Assembly: GCA_959602045.1 (NCBI GenBank)
Contig: CAUGRT010000033.1
Location: 1 to 27,910 of the forward strand
Origin: an uncultured Clostridia bacterium
Lineage (GTDB): Bacteria > Bacillota > Clostridia > UBA1381
Direction: 5' to 3'
DNA length: 27,910 bases
The notes under the pieces are model-generated. The model made no database searches, was not told the DNA's origin, and worked only from the letters and a program-made list of their open reading frames with translations. This document shows, piece after piece, positions 1 to 7,462 of this stretch; position 1 is the first letter of the stretch; each line of letters starts with the position of its first letter. A program made the position numbers and the translations under genes.

Positions 1-1
1 A

Positions 2-283
2 TTATATCAGATTTTTGGGTGTTTGTCGACTCTATTTATATTATACCACTCCATTTTTGTAACTCACGATATTGACGAGGCTATTTTTCTGTCGGATAAA
101 ATTATTATGATGTCTACAAGACCGGGACGTGTGAACAAGGAAATTCGGGTACCGTTCAAAAGACCGAGAAACAGAGCCGAAATGATTGGATTGAAAGAAT
201 ACAGCGATTTTCGTAATGAGCTTATATCATTGTTTTACAGTGATATTGTTGATAAAATCGGCGGAGATGAGGTGGTTTTATAA
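2..283 (+). pseudogene. ABC transporter ATP-binding protein, C-terminal remnant (NitT/TauT/SsuB type)
   Basis: From about base 56 the frame reads FVTHDIDEAIFLSDKI, the switch (H-loop) region of an ABC ATPase, followed by the usual SsuB/TauB-type tail with a RPGR motif. Walker A, the signature motif and Walker B are absent. The roughly 18 residues before FVTHD do not look like this family, which would have a DEP...LDA block and a helix there, so a deletion joint near base 53-58 is likely. The frame is open to the left edge, and TTG at 23 is the first start codon available. The stop overlaps the permease start (TAATG), so the two were translationally coupled and once formed an importer. The relic cannot bind ATP. 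Family assignment is firm; the substrate (sulfonate-, nitrate- or thiamine-precursor-like) is not knowable. Confidence 0.75.
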
Positions 284-1311
284 TGACAGTACAACAACGT
301 TTTTTAAGAGTGACGAATGTTTTGTTCATTCTTTTGTTGCTGGTTCAGCTTCTGCCGGATAAGGTTTCGGGCGAAACGCATACCGCTTATCTCATAGGCT
401 TTGCGATCATCCTCGAAGTATTGGCTTTGACCGCCTCGATATTATCCAAAAATGAAAACGGGTTAAATCTTTCTCTTGACATAATCGGTTTTATCTATGC
501 TTTGATTATAGGTTGGACTCTTGTAACGGCGAAATTCAATATCTTAAATGAAGCATTGTTTCCGCCGCTCGGAAAAATCTTTTGGCAGCTTATACAGGAC
601 ATCGGCAAAATCCTTGTCAATATAAAAAGTTCTCTCGGAATTATAGTCCAGGGATATTTGCTTGCGGTTGTTATTGCGATACCGTTGGGATTGTTTTTGG
701 GTTGGAGCGTCAGACTCGGAAATGCGGCTACATACATTTCAAAGTTTTTAGGCTCAATACCGCCTATTGTATATATTCCCTACGGAATAGCGCTGTTGCC
801 GACTTTCCGTTCCGTTTCGGTGTTCGTCATATTTCTTGCAACATTTTGGCCCGTGCTTGCAAGCGCGATGAGCGGCGTGCTGAATGTTGACAAAAAAACG
901 ATTGATTCCGCAAAGGTATTGAATGTAAGCAAACCTACGATGCTGTTTTCCGTAATACTTCCGGTGGCTCTCTCACAGATTTTCATCGGTTGTAATCAAG
1001 GCTTGTCAGTTTCGTTTATATTGCTTACATCAGCCGAGATGATCGGAGCGCAAAACGGAATGGGATATTATATCAAACAGTATTCCGATTTCGGAGATTA
1101 CACACACACCATCGTCGGACTTTTGGTGATAGGCGCGGTAATTATGCTCTTGCTTTTCCGTCATTCGGTCCCGAAAGACGAGGCGCCCCGATACGGGCAT
1201 TTACAAAGCTTGATGATAAGCCGATTGGGAATCGGAGCGAAACGGAAAAAGCAGATTTTTCGATATTCCTTGATGATACTCTGTTTTCCGATGCCGCTTT
1301 TAACGAATTAA
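283..1311 (+). CDS. ABC transporter permease (BPD_transp_1, SsuC/TauC-like) with a replaced C-terminus
   Basis: Inner-membrane permease of the importer whose ATPase relic lies just upstream. Residues 9-24, 33-54 and 67-85 are three hydrophobic helices that form an N-terminal extension. The transporter core runs from about 118 to 292, with an EAA-like loop near 206-236 (SAKVLNVSKP..., then LPVALSQIFIG). The last membrane helix ends near residue 292. After that, the family's short basic tail is replaced by about 50 residues read out of frame through a 2-oxoacid oxidoreductase gamma-subunit gene (tail starting RHSVPKDEAPRYG). All core helices are present, so the protein might still fold, but its ATPase partner here is broken. 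A pseudogene call would also be reasonable. Start: ATG overlapping the upstream stop. Confidence 0.7.
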   Translation: MTVQQRFLRVTNVLFILLLLVQLLPDKVSGETHTAYLIGFAIILEVLALTASILSKNENGLNLSLDIIGFIYALIIGWTLVTAKFNILNEALFPPLGKIFWQLIQDIGKILVNIKSSLGIIVQGYLLAVVIAIPLGLFLGWSVRLGNAATYISKFLGSIPPIVYIPYGIALLPTFRSVSVFVIFLATFWPVLASAMSGVLNVDKKTIDSAKVLNVSKPTMLFSVILPVALSQIFIGCNQGLSVSFILLTSAEMIGAQNGMGYYIKQYSDFGDYTHTIVGLLVIGAVIMLLLFRHSVPKDEAPRYGHLQSLMISRLGIGAKRKKQIFRYSLMILCFPMPLLTN

Positions 1312-1502
1312 AGCCCGAAAGTATCATACTGCTTAATACAAAAAAGCATTTTGAAAACAACAGAATTTTTACGATTGACGCTAACACAATCGCCGAAGAA
1401 ATTCTCAAACGCCCGATTACAAATACAATCATGCTCGGAGCATTTGCGGCAATATCTGGTAAAATAAGCTTTGACGATATTTCGGAAGCAATAAGACAGT
1501 AT
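1158..1502 (+). pseudogene. 2-oxoacid:ferredoxin oxidoreductase gamma subunit remnant (PorC-like)
   Basis: In the frame beginning at 1158 the sequence reads PSFGPERRGAPIRAFTKLDD, the conserved motif of gamma subunits of pyruvate/2-oxoisovalerate:ferredoxin oxidoreductases. It continues through FLDDTLF, SIILLNTKK and the C-terminal MLGAFAAISGKISFDD helix. The N-terminal part before SFGPE (the glycine-rich start of the family) is missing, because the frame is joined to the permease near 1155-1160. At the other end the C-terminus (ISEAIRQYI) runs straight into alpha-subunit sequence. No start codon with a ribosome site serves this frame; the first ATG is at 1431, inside the fragment. In the complete complex the gamma subunit helps bind CoA and the 2-oxoacid. 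Family identification is good; which 2-oxoacid is unknown. Confidence 0.7.
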
Positions 1503-2210
1503 ATAGCTGAGGATCAGCGGGTTTCGACTCCGTTTATGGCAAACCTTGACGGTTTTGTGCTAACGCATACCTATGAGGTTGTAGATGTTCCGACAAAAAC
1601 GCAGGCAGATGAATTTCTTCCGCCGTTTAAGACAGAAAACAAGCTGGATCTTAACAATCCGAAAAATCTTGCTTTCTCGGCAGGTCCGGCACAGAATACG
1701 GCGTTTAAGTACAAAGAGCATATCGGACTTTTGAATGCACAAGAGGTTATCGGCGAAGCGGAAGAAAAATTTGCAGAAATTTTCGGAAGAAAATATTCGG
1801 GTCTTACCGAAGAATACAGAACCGATGACGCAGATTATATCATAGTAACGCTCGGCAGTATCGCAGGACTTGTAAGAGAAACGGTTGATAAGCTGAGAAA
1901 CAACGGAAAAAAAGTCGGACTTTTGCGGATTCGCTACCTGCGCCCGTTTCCGAACGAAGAAATTGCAGAAGCACTGAAAAACGCAAAAGCCGCCGCTGTT
2001 TTGGAAAAAGACATATCTTTCGGAAACGAGGGAACGGTTTACCCCAATGTAAATTCGGCACTCAAAAAACAAAATATCCCTATTCCGACATCAAACTATA
2101 TCGGCGGACTCGGCGGAAAAAATATATCGGAATCGGAAATTGAAAATATTTTCAACGATATTGAAAACGGTAAAACAGGTGTTACATTCTTAGGGCTTGG
2201 AGGTGAATGA
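1431..2210 (+). pseudogene. 2-oxoacid:ferredoxin oxidoreductase alpha subunit, C-terminal remnant fused to gamma tail (PorA-like)
   Basis: This is the longest ATG-started frame over the joint. Residues 1-22 are the gamma-subunit C-terminus. From about residue 24 (EDQRVSTPFMANLDGFVLTH) the sequence is a classic PorA alpha subunit, continuing with LAFSAGPAQNTAFKYKEH, domain II (DYIIVTLGSIAGLVRETVD) and the end domain (VGLLRIRYLRPFPNEEI, VLEKDISFGNEG, YIGGLGGKN). A full PorA is about 390 residues; roughly the first 150-160, including the domain that contacts the cofactor, are absent, as is the whole ferredoxin-like delta subunit expected between gamma and alpha. The original order would have been porC-porD-porA-porB. 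The stop overlaps the beta-subunit start (ATGA). The chimera should be inactive. Confidence 0.75.
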
Positions 2211-2395
2211 TAATGGCATTAAATGCAAAAAACTTAAACGAAGATGAATACTTTTACGGGCATAAGGCGTGCGGCGGCTGCGGCGGCAGTCTGGCGGTGC
2301 GAATTGCATTAAAGGTTTTGGGCGGAAAAGCAGTTGCCGTACTTCCGGCAGGGTGTATGTTGGCGGTCCTGATGTTATCGGTGCGCAGAATTTAG
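2207..2395 (+). pseudogene. 2-oxoacid:ferredoxin oxidoreductase beta subunit, N-terminal remnant (PorB-like)
   Basis: The ATG at 2207 overlaps the alpha stop, and a second ATG at 2213 follows. The first ~50 residues (NAKNLNEDEYFYGHKACGGC, then GGSLAVRIALKVLGG and VLPAGCM) match the N-terminus of the TPP-binding beta subunit, including the Cys-X-X-Cys pair of its [4Fe-4S] site. At about 2350-2356 homology stops abruptly and the frame runs into a phenylacetate-CoA-ligase-like gene out of frame, ending at 2395. The remaining ~250 residues of PorB, including the TPP-binding GDG motif, are missing. Confidence 0.72.
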
Positions 2396-3249
2396 GGGAG
2401 CTTTGCATATGGGGCGGCACACTTCCGAGCGAAAGACTTTTGTTTATATTAAAAACATATCAGCCGACCATAATCTGGACAAGTCCCTCCTACGCTTGGC
2501 AGCTTGGTGAAAAGGCGCTGAAAGCAGGTATTGACCCGAAAAAGGATTTGAATATTAAGAAGATCATTGTAGCCGGTGAGCTTGGCGGCTCAATCGACGC
2601 AACCAGAAAAGCAATCGAAGATTTATGGGGTGCGGAAGTCTATGACTTCTACGGACTTTCCGATATATTCGGAGCGTGCGCCGCAATGTGCGAAGCAAAA
2701 GACGGATTGCATATTGCCGAAAATCATATTCTCGTTGAAACGGTTGATATTCACACAGGCGAGGTTTTGAAACCGGGAGAAGTCGGCGAGCTTGTATTTA
2801 CAACGCTCAGAAAGCACGCAAGACCGCTTATTCGTTTCAGAACGGGCGACATCGGCTGGATTGACAACACGCCTTGCAAATGCGGCAGAACACACGGAAG
2901 AATACACATAAACGGCAGAAAGGACGATATGTTTATCGTGTCGGCAGTTAATGTATTCCCCAGCGATATTGAGGCGGTTATCCGTGAACAGAAAGACATT
3001 ACCGGTGAATACCTGATAAGAGTATTTGAAAAGGATTTCACCTGCAAATACAGTGTTGAAATTGAAAAGAAAGCGGATAATCCCGACACCGATGAGGAGG
3101 TTGCAGCAAAGATAAGCGCAGCATTAAAGGCAAGAATCGGTGTGAAACCCTATACAGTTGTTGTTCACCCCGATGGCGGACTTGATACTCGCAGTGAGCA
3201 TAAATCAAGGAGAATCATTGATGAGCGCAAGCTTAACTACTCAATATGA
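2269..3249 (+). pseudogene. Phenylacetate-CoA ligase-like adenylate-forming enzyme, C-terminal ~300 residues (PaaK family)
   Basis: Genuine homology begins about 2350, with YVGGPDVIGAQNLGE; the residues before it are the PorB relic read in another frame. The preserved part has the PaaK hallmarks: PTIIWTSPSYAWQLGEKA, IIVAGELGGS, the AMP-binding EVYDFYGLSD motif, GEVGELVFTT, the RFRTGDIGWID hinge strand, a CKCGRTHGRI zinc-like/loop motif, GRKDDMFIVSAVNVFPSDIE and the ending RSEHKSRR. About 130 N-terminal residues of a typical ~430-residue enzyme are absent. The family activates aryl acids as CoA thioesters using ATP. Next to a 2-oxoacid oxidoreductase and an aminotransferase, it may have exchanged an aryl- or acyl-CoA product with its free acid (inference). 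The GTG at 2269 lacks biological support. Confidence 0.75.
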
Positions 3250-3399
3250 CGTATTGCCGGTGATAGATGCCCATTCGCATATTTTTCGATTGCAGAAAAA
3301 AGCTTTCGGAATTTGTATCAAAGGATATTGACCGCAGAACAATAGAGTGTTATAATTATATTGAGTTTTTGAAAAAATACAGCGATGAAAGGAAATAAA
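3191..3399 (+). repeat. Tandem duplication unit 1: internally deleted copy of the paaK-end/amidohydrolase segment
   Basis: The block opening GCAGTGAGCATAAATCAAGG at 3191 recurs at 3400, and its closing GATGAAAGGAAATAAAG also ends the full copy at 4267-4283. Unit 1 is 209 bp; unit 2 (3400-4283) is 884 bp. The two agree closely at both ends, with scattered substitutions, but unit 1 lacks roughly 675 bp of the middle. The paaK 3' end (SEHKSRR.IDERKL.YSI) is present in both units, so the duplication began inside paaK. Confidence 0.9.
3221..3331 (+). pseudogene. Amidohydrolase mini-copy (internally deleted duplicate)
   Basis: ATG 3221 has an AAGGAG ribosome site and encodes 36 residues. The first 22 mirror the downstream amidohydrolase (YDVLPVIDAHSHIF). 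The frame then jumps into the gene's 3' region, out of frame, and stops. The joint has AGAAAAAAGCTTTCGG, which matches the full copy's GCAGAAAAAGCA on the left and GCTGAAAAAGCTTTC on the right. Those two sites share GAAAAAGC, so the loss looks like an 8-bp short-repeat deletion. No function is expected, although the ribosome site and reading start are intact, so a 36-residue peptide could be made. Confidence 0.8.
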
Positions 3400-3429
3400 G
3401 CAGTGAGCATAAATCAAGGAGAACCATTG

Positions 3430-4281
3430 ATGAGCGAAAACTTGAATATTCAATATGACGTATTGCCGGTGATAGATGCTCATTCGCATATTTTCCCGGA
3501 TGCGATTGCAGAAAAAGCAAAAAACAGCGTAGGAGAATTTTATAATCTTCCGATGTTCACATCGGGAACATTGGCAGAGCTTTATAAAGTACGCAGCGGC
3601 ACTTTTGAAAACAGGAAAATTACATTGCAGGCGATCTTCTCGCCTGCAATGAATGCGTTGCAAACCAAAAGTATTAACAGCTTTATATCGACGCTTTGCG
3701 CAAAGGATAAAAGCTTAATCGGTTTTGGAACACTGCATAAAGAAAATGATGATTATAAAGATGAGACACAACGAATTAAGGCGCTGGGCTTAAAGGGAAT
3801 AAAATTCCACTCGGATTTTCAAAAGACGGATATAGATGATGAGAAAATGCTCCCTGTTTATAAAGAAGCGGCAGAAAATAATTTACCGGTTATTTTTCAT
3901 ATGGGCGATAAAAAGCTGAAATATTCATCTGTTGATAAACTGAAAAATGTATTGTGCGAGATACCGGAGCTTACAGTCATTGCGGCTCATATGGGAGGTT
4001 ATATGCATTGGCAGGAGGCTTATAATACGCTTGTACCCGATGACCGCTTGTATTTTGATGTTTCAAGTGCATTGAGCTTTATTCCTCATTACGAGTTTAA
4101 TAAGATGCTTGAAAAATTCGGCGTTGATCATTTTTTCTTCGGCAGTGATTTCCCAATGTGGAATCCGATGGATGAGCTGAAAAAGCTTTCGGAATTTGTA
4201 TCAAAGGATATTGACCGCAGAAAAATAGAGTATTATAATTATATTGAGTTTTTGAAGAAATACAGCGATGAAAGGAAATAA
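3430..4281 (+). CDS. Amidohydrolase family 2 (COG2159/ACMSD-like TIM-barrel metal enzyme)
   Basis: A 283-residue cytosolic metal-dependent hydrolase or decarboxylase of the amidohydrolase_2 family. The HxH metal motif is at residues 18/20 (IDAHSHIFPD). Further expected ligands are His157 (VIFHMGD), His187 (AAHMGGYMHW) and Asp240 (FFGSDFPMWNP). Length and motif order fit a complete protein. The start at 3430 is preferred over an in-frame ATG at 3385 because AAGGAG lies 8 bases upstream of it and family homology begins there. The 15 extra residues from 3385 would translate the paaK-tail repeat. The gene is followed 2 bases later by the aminotransferase, so they are probably co-transcribed. The family includes decarboxylases of aromatic or unsaturated acids as well as hydrolases. 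The substrate is unknown. Confidence 0.85.
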   Translation: MSENLNIQYDVLPVIDAHSHIFPDAIAEKAKNSVGEFYNLPMFTSGTLAELYKVRSGTFENRKITLQAIFSPAMNALQTKSINSFISTLCAKDKSLIGFGTLHKENDDYKDETQRIKALGLKGIKFHSDFQKTDIDDEKMLPVYKEAAENNLPVIFHMGDKKLKYSSVDKLKNVLCEIPELTVIAAHMGGYMHWQEAYNTLVPDDRLYFDVSSALSFIPHYEFNKMLEKFGVDHFFFGSDFPMWNPMDELKKLSEFVSKDIDRRKIEYYNYIEFLKKYSDERK

Positions 4282-4283
4282 AG

Positions 4284-5450
4284 ATGAAAGAATTAAGTAA
4301 GCGCACGGCGACATTTACCGACTCGGTAATACGCCGTATGACGCGGATTTCAAATAAATACGGAGCGGTCAATTTATCACAGGGTTTTCCCGATTTTGAA
4401 CCTCCGAAAGAAATATTGGAGCGGTTGGCAGCGGTTGCAAAAGAGGATTTTCACCAATACTCCATTACTTGGGGTGCGCAGAATTTTCGTGAAGCTCTTG
4501 CAAAAAAACAGGAGCATTTTATGGGCAGAAGCATTGATCCGAACAGCGAAATTGTCGTTACCTGCGGAAGTACGGAGGCAATGATGGCGGCAATGATGAC
4601 CGTCACAAATCCCGGAGATAAGGTAATCGTTTTCTCGCCGTTCTATGAAAATTACGGTGCAGACACCATTTTGTCGGGTGCAGAGCCGATTTATATTCCG
4701 CTTTATCCGCCCGAATTTAATTTCGATGCGGATGAGCTTGAAGCGGCATTCAAGCAGAACCCGAAAGCTTTGATTCTTTGCAATCCCTCCAATCCGTGCG
4801 GAAAGGTTTTTACCTATGATGAATTAAAGGTGATTGCGGATTTGGCTGAAAAATATGACGCATATGTCATTACCGATGAGGTGTACGAACATATTGTATA
4901 TGAACCGAATCAGCATATTTATTTTTCGAGCCTGCCGAATATGGCTCAGCGTACCATTTCGTGCAGCTCGTTGTCAAAAACATATTCAATTACCGGTTGG
5001 CGGCTGGGTTATGTAATTGCATCGCCCGAAATTTGCGACACCGTAAAAAAGGTACACGATTTTCTGACGGTCGGCGCTGCCGCACCTCTTCAGGAGGCAG
5101 CCGTTGTCGGTCTGAATTTCGGTGATGATTATTATAAAGGGCTTGCGGACAAATATACAAAAAAGAAAAATCTGTTCTTAAAGGGATTGGACGATTTGAA
5201 AATCAAGCATACAATCCCACAGGGTGCATACTATGTATTGCTTGACATTTCCGAGTTTAATTATGACGATGATGTGAAATTCTGCGAGGATTTGGCTGAA
5301 AAAGTCGGCGTGGGTGCAGTCCCCGGCTCAAGCTTTTTCAAAGAAAATGTCAATCATTTGATCAGAATGCATTTTGCTAAGAAAGATGAAACCTTAAATG
5401 AAGCATTGAACCGGCTTGAGAGCTTTCTTACAAAAATAACAGCGCATTAA
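4284..5450 (+). CDS. Pyridoxal-phosphate-dependent aminotransferase, class I/II (fold type I, subgroup I-gamma)
   Basis: A complete 388-residue enzyme that moves an amino group between an amino acid and a 2-oxoacid in the cytosol. Motifs in order: VNLSQGFPDFEPP near the N-terminus, the cofactor-holding GSTEAMMAA, NPSNPCGKV, ITDEVYEHIVY, and the Schiff-base lysine Lys232 in SSLSKTYSITGWRLGY, with a substrate carboxylate arginine near the end (HLIRMHFAK). AGGAAA before ATG 4284 and the 2-base gap from the amidohydrolase indicate translational coupling. Relatives act on aspartate, aromatic amino acids, methionine or kynurenine. Beside relics of a 2-oxoacid:ferredoxin oxidoreductase and an aryl-CoA ligase, an aromatic or branched amino-acid fermentation role is attractive but inferred. 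Confidence 0.88.
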   Translation: MKELSKRTATFTDSVIRRMTRISNKYGAVNLSQGFPDFEPPKEILERLAAVAKEDFHQYSITWGAQNFREALAKKQEHFMGRSIDPNSEIVVTCGSTEAMMAAMMTVTNPGDKVIVFSPFYENYGADTILSGAEPIYIPLYPPEFNFDADELEAAFKQNPKALILCNPSNPCGKVFTYDELKVIADLAEKYDAYVITDEVYEHIVYEPNQHIYFSSLPNMAQRTISCSSLSKTYSITGWRLGYVIASPEICDTVKKVHDFLTVGAAAPLQEAAVVGLNFGDDYYKGLADKYTKKKNLFLKGLDDLKIKHTIPQGAYYVLLDISEFNYDDDVKFCEDLAEKVGVGAVPGSSFFKENVNHLIRMHFAKKDETLNEALNRLESFLTKITAH

Positions 5451-5467
5451 AACGCCGTTATTTTTGT
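5430..5467. terminator. Bidirectional rho-independent terminator between convergent genes
   Basis: Arms ACAAAAATAAC-a-GCG and CGC-c-GTTATTTTTGT surround an 8-base loop, with one internal mismatch. The A-rich and T-rich flanks provide a U-tract on both strands. It overlaps the last codons of the aminotransferase and the end of the LysR relic on the other strand, so it can serve both. Confidence 0.75.
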
Positions 5468-6270
5468 GATTTATTCGCTTTTTTCAGATATTCACTGAGT
5501 TCCTTAACATAAATTTCGCCTATGGGACTGAGTGGCATATTTTTCTTTGTAATGTATCCGATCTTCATGATCTGATTTTGATTTTCGTTATCGGAATCGA
5601 ACGGTACGGCTATATAATCGCTGCCGTTTAATTCTTCGCAGATTATGCCGGAGCAAAGCGTATAGCCGTTCAATCCCACCATAAGATTCAGCATCGTTGA
5701 GCGGTCGGTTGCCTTGATGATTTTAGGATATTCATTTGAGCTTAATATCTCCTCCGAGAAATAAAACGAGCCTTTTTCTCCCTGCTCAAACGAAAGGCAC
5801 GGATACGGTGCAAGCTGCTGAAAACGGATGGATTTGTTTTTTGCCAGCGGATGGTTTTTCCATATATAAACATAAGCGGTGCAGTCTATCGGCGGATGGA
5901 ACGCAATTTCATTGTCGCAGAGAATTTTATCAATCACCTTTTTGTTAAATTCATTTATGTACAGAACACCGATTTCACTTTTCAAATTGCTCACATCGTT
6001 TATGACATCCATTGTCTTTTCTTCGCGCATTGCAAATTCATACTTTTGCATATCAAATTGTTTTGCTGTTTCGACAAATGCCTTAACCGCAAAAGAATAA
6101 TGCTGCGAAGATACGCCAAACTTCCTTTTAATATTAGAGCTTTTACTGAATTTATCCCTCAAAAGTTCATACTGCTGATATAGCTGTCTGGCGTATATCA
6201 AAAAATCTTCACCCTCTCCGGTGGGGACTGTACCCTTGCCGGTTCTTGTGAAAATATGAATACCAATCTC
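5458..6270 (-). pseudogene. LysR-family transcriptional regulator lacking its DNA-binding N-terminus
   Basis: On the minus strand the conserved frame begins at 6270 with EIGIHIFTRTGKGTVPTGEG, the end of a LysR winged-helix domain, and continues through the linker and effector-binding domain (GVLYINEFN, VYIWKNHPLA, YPCLSFEQGEKGSF, MVGLNGYTLCSG). A stop codon precedes it at 6271-6273, and about 45 N-terminal residues (start codon and the helix-turn-helix) are missing, replaced by AT-rich non-coding sequence. The first usable start is TTG 6199-6201, which would give 247 residues without a DNA-binding domain. It lies divergent from cysK, the classical position for a regulator of that gene. Regulation is presumably lost, although an effector-binding fragment could still be produced. 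Confidence 0.8.
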
Positions 6271-6541
6271 CTACTAAACATATATTTTTACTATGCATTG
6301 TAGCATATAAACCGTAATTTGTCAAATACTATTTTTTTATTGACTGCTATAAATTTTATCTATAAGTATTTTTTTAAAAAGATATTGACAAATTCAAAAA
6401 ACGTGATATAATAATTCCCATAAAACAAATAGGAATTGTGGATATTGGGAGATGACGCAAAATGCAGATGCTTATTTACAAACGATGTTGGAGTAATTTA
6501 TAGCAATAGAATCAATTATAAAATGAAAGAGGCTGATTATT
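6271..6541. other. AT-rich intergenic region between the LysR relic and cysK relic
   Basis: 271 bases without a gene. It should hold the missing LysR 5' end, but only AT-rich sequence is seen. It contains one strong promoter facing cysK (6385-6412), a ~125-base leader, and a ribosome site (AAAGAGG at 6527-6533) before ATG 6542. I saw no clear riboswitch fold in the leader. Confidence 0.6.
6385..6412 (+). promoter_or_regulatory. Sigma-A-type promoter for the cysK relic
   Basis: TTGACA at 6385-6390 and TATAAT at 6407-6412, both perfect consensus, with a 16-base spacer. It points towards cysK. The promoter is intact although the gene it drives is broken. Confidence 0.8.
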
Positions 6542-7294
6542 ATGAAAGCATACGAAAAAATAACGGCTTTAAGAGGAAAAACACCATTGTTAAAGCTTAA
6601 TAACTACATAAAGGAAAATAAGCTTGCAGCGTCAATATACGGAAAGCTTGAGTATTTTAACAATGCCCGACACGATGAGTATTGAACGCAGAAATCTATT
6701 AAAGGCATACGGAGCGGAGCTTGTTCTTACCGAGGGTGCAAAAGGAATGAAAGGTGCGATTGCCAAAGCCCAGGAATTAGCGCTCGAAACCCCGAACAGC
6801 TTTATTCCGAGTCAGTTCACCAATGCGGCAAACCCCGCTGCACACCGCAGCACGACGGGCCCCGAAATTTGGGAAGATACGGATGGCAAGGTTGATATAT
6901 TTGTTGCCGGCGTAGGCACAGGCGGTACATTGTCGGGCGTTGGCGAATACTTAAAATCACAAAATCCGAATGTCAAAATTGTTGCGGTAGAACCGGCAGG
7001 CTCCCCTGTTTTATCAAAGGGTACTCCAGGATCGCATAAAATACAAGGGATCGGAGCAGGCTTTGTGCCGGATACTCTTGATACAGACATTTACGATGAA
7101 ATCATTACTATTGAAAATGAGGATGCTTTTGAAACAGGCAGAACTCTTGCAAGAAAAGAAGGCTTGCTTGTCGGAATATCCTCCGGAGCTGCGGTTTATG
7201 CCGCAACAGAGCTGGCAAAACGTCCTGAAAATAAAGGAAAAGTTTGCCCGATACGGGAGAAAGATACCTCTCTACACCAATGTTTGCAGATTAA
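6542..7294 (+). pseudogene. cysK: Cysteine synthase A (O-acetylserine sulfhydrylase), broken by two deletions
   Basis: ATG 6542 starts a good CysK N-terminus (ITALRGKTPLLKLNNYI ... YGKLEYFN). At about 6653-6661 the sequence jumps, with a frame change, to LTMPDTMSIERRNLLKAYGA. Roughly 60-70 residues are lost, including the PLP lysine of the NPAGSVKDR motif. The first frame stops at 6685. The main frame then shows VGTGGTLSGVGEYLK, VEPAGSPVLSKG, IQGIGAGFVP and GISSGAAVYAA. After AKRPENKGK a second small deletion shifts frame: the true C-terminus TGERYLSTPMFAD ends at 7294 in a third frame, and the main frame stops at 7310. CysK makes cysteine from O-acetylserine and sulfide. Without the catalytic lysine this copy must be inactive. 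The strong promoter upstream and a terminator downstream remain. Confidence 0.87.
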
Positions 7295-7323
7295 CTTATT
7301 GCTTATATAGAATAAAAGGTATT

Positions 7324-7354
7324 CCGCTCGTGAATTTCACGGGCGGATTTTTTT
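7324..7354 (+). terminator. Rho-independent terminator after cysK
   Basis: Stem CCGCTCGTG / CACGGGCGG (9 pairs, one G-T wobble) with a 5-base loop, followed by ATTTTTTT. It lies 30 bases past the cysK stop. Confidence 0.85.
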
Positions 7355-7375
7355 GGCTGAAAGGAGTTTTTTACG

Positions 7376-7414
7376 ATGCAAGATACAATCCCGATAGCGC
7401 CTGACCAACCGTAG
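7376..7414 (+). other. Tiny open frame (12 codons) with a good ribosome site, truncated gene start
   Basis: AAGGAG at 7361-7366 precedes ATG 7376 by 9 bases. The frame encodes MQDTIPIAPDQP and stops at 7414. It is too short to identify. Given the broken genes around it, the likeliest reading is the first codons of a lost gene joined to non-coding DNA near 7400-7415. A leader peptide is less likely because no attenuator hairpin follows. Confidence 0.35.
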
Positions 7415-7462
7415 GGATTATTGTGCATTGTGATGAAAATTAAAAAGTCATACTTTAGAATG

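Noticed and set aside
2269..2300. GGC-rich run in the PorB start as a microsatellite or regulatory repeat
   Set aside because: It encodes the conserved CGGCGG cysteine-glycine motif of the beta subunit.
3221..3331. A genuine small gene or TGA-recoded protein
   Set aside because: Alignment with the full downstream copy shows it is simply an internally deleted duplicate that reads out of frame after the joint.
6542..7310. cysK interrupted by a programmed frameshift
   Set aside because: A frameshift would not explain the loss of 60-70 residues including the catalytic lysine; deletion does.
7376..7414. A leader peptide controlling the two-component system
   Set aside because: No attenuator hairpin follows, and the two-component pair has its own promoter further downstream; a truncated gene start fits better.
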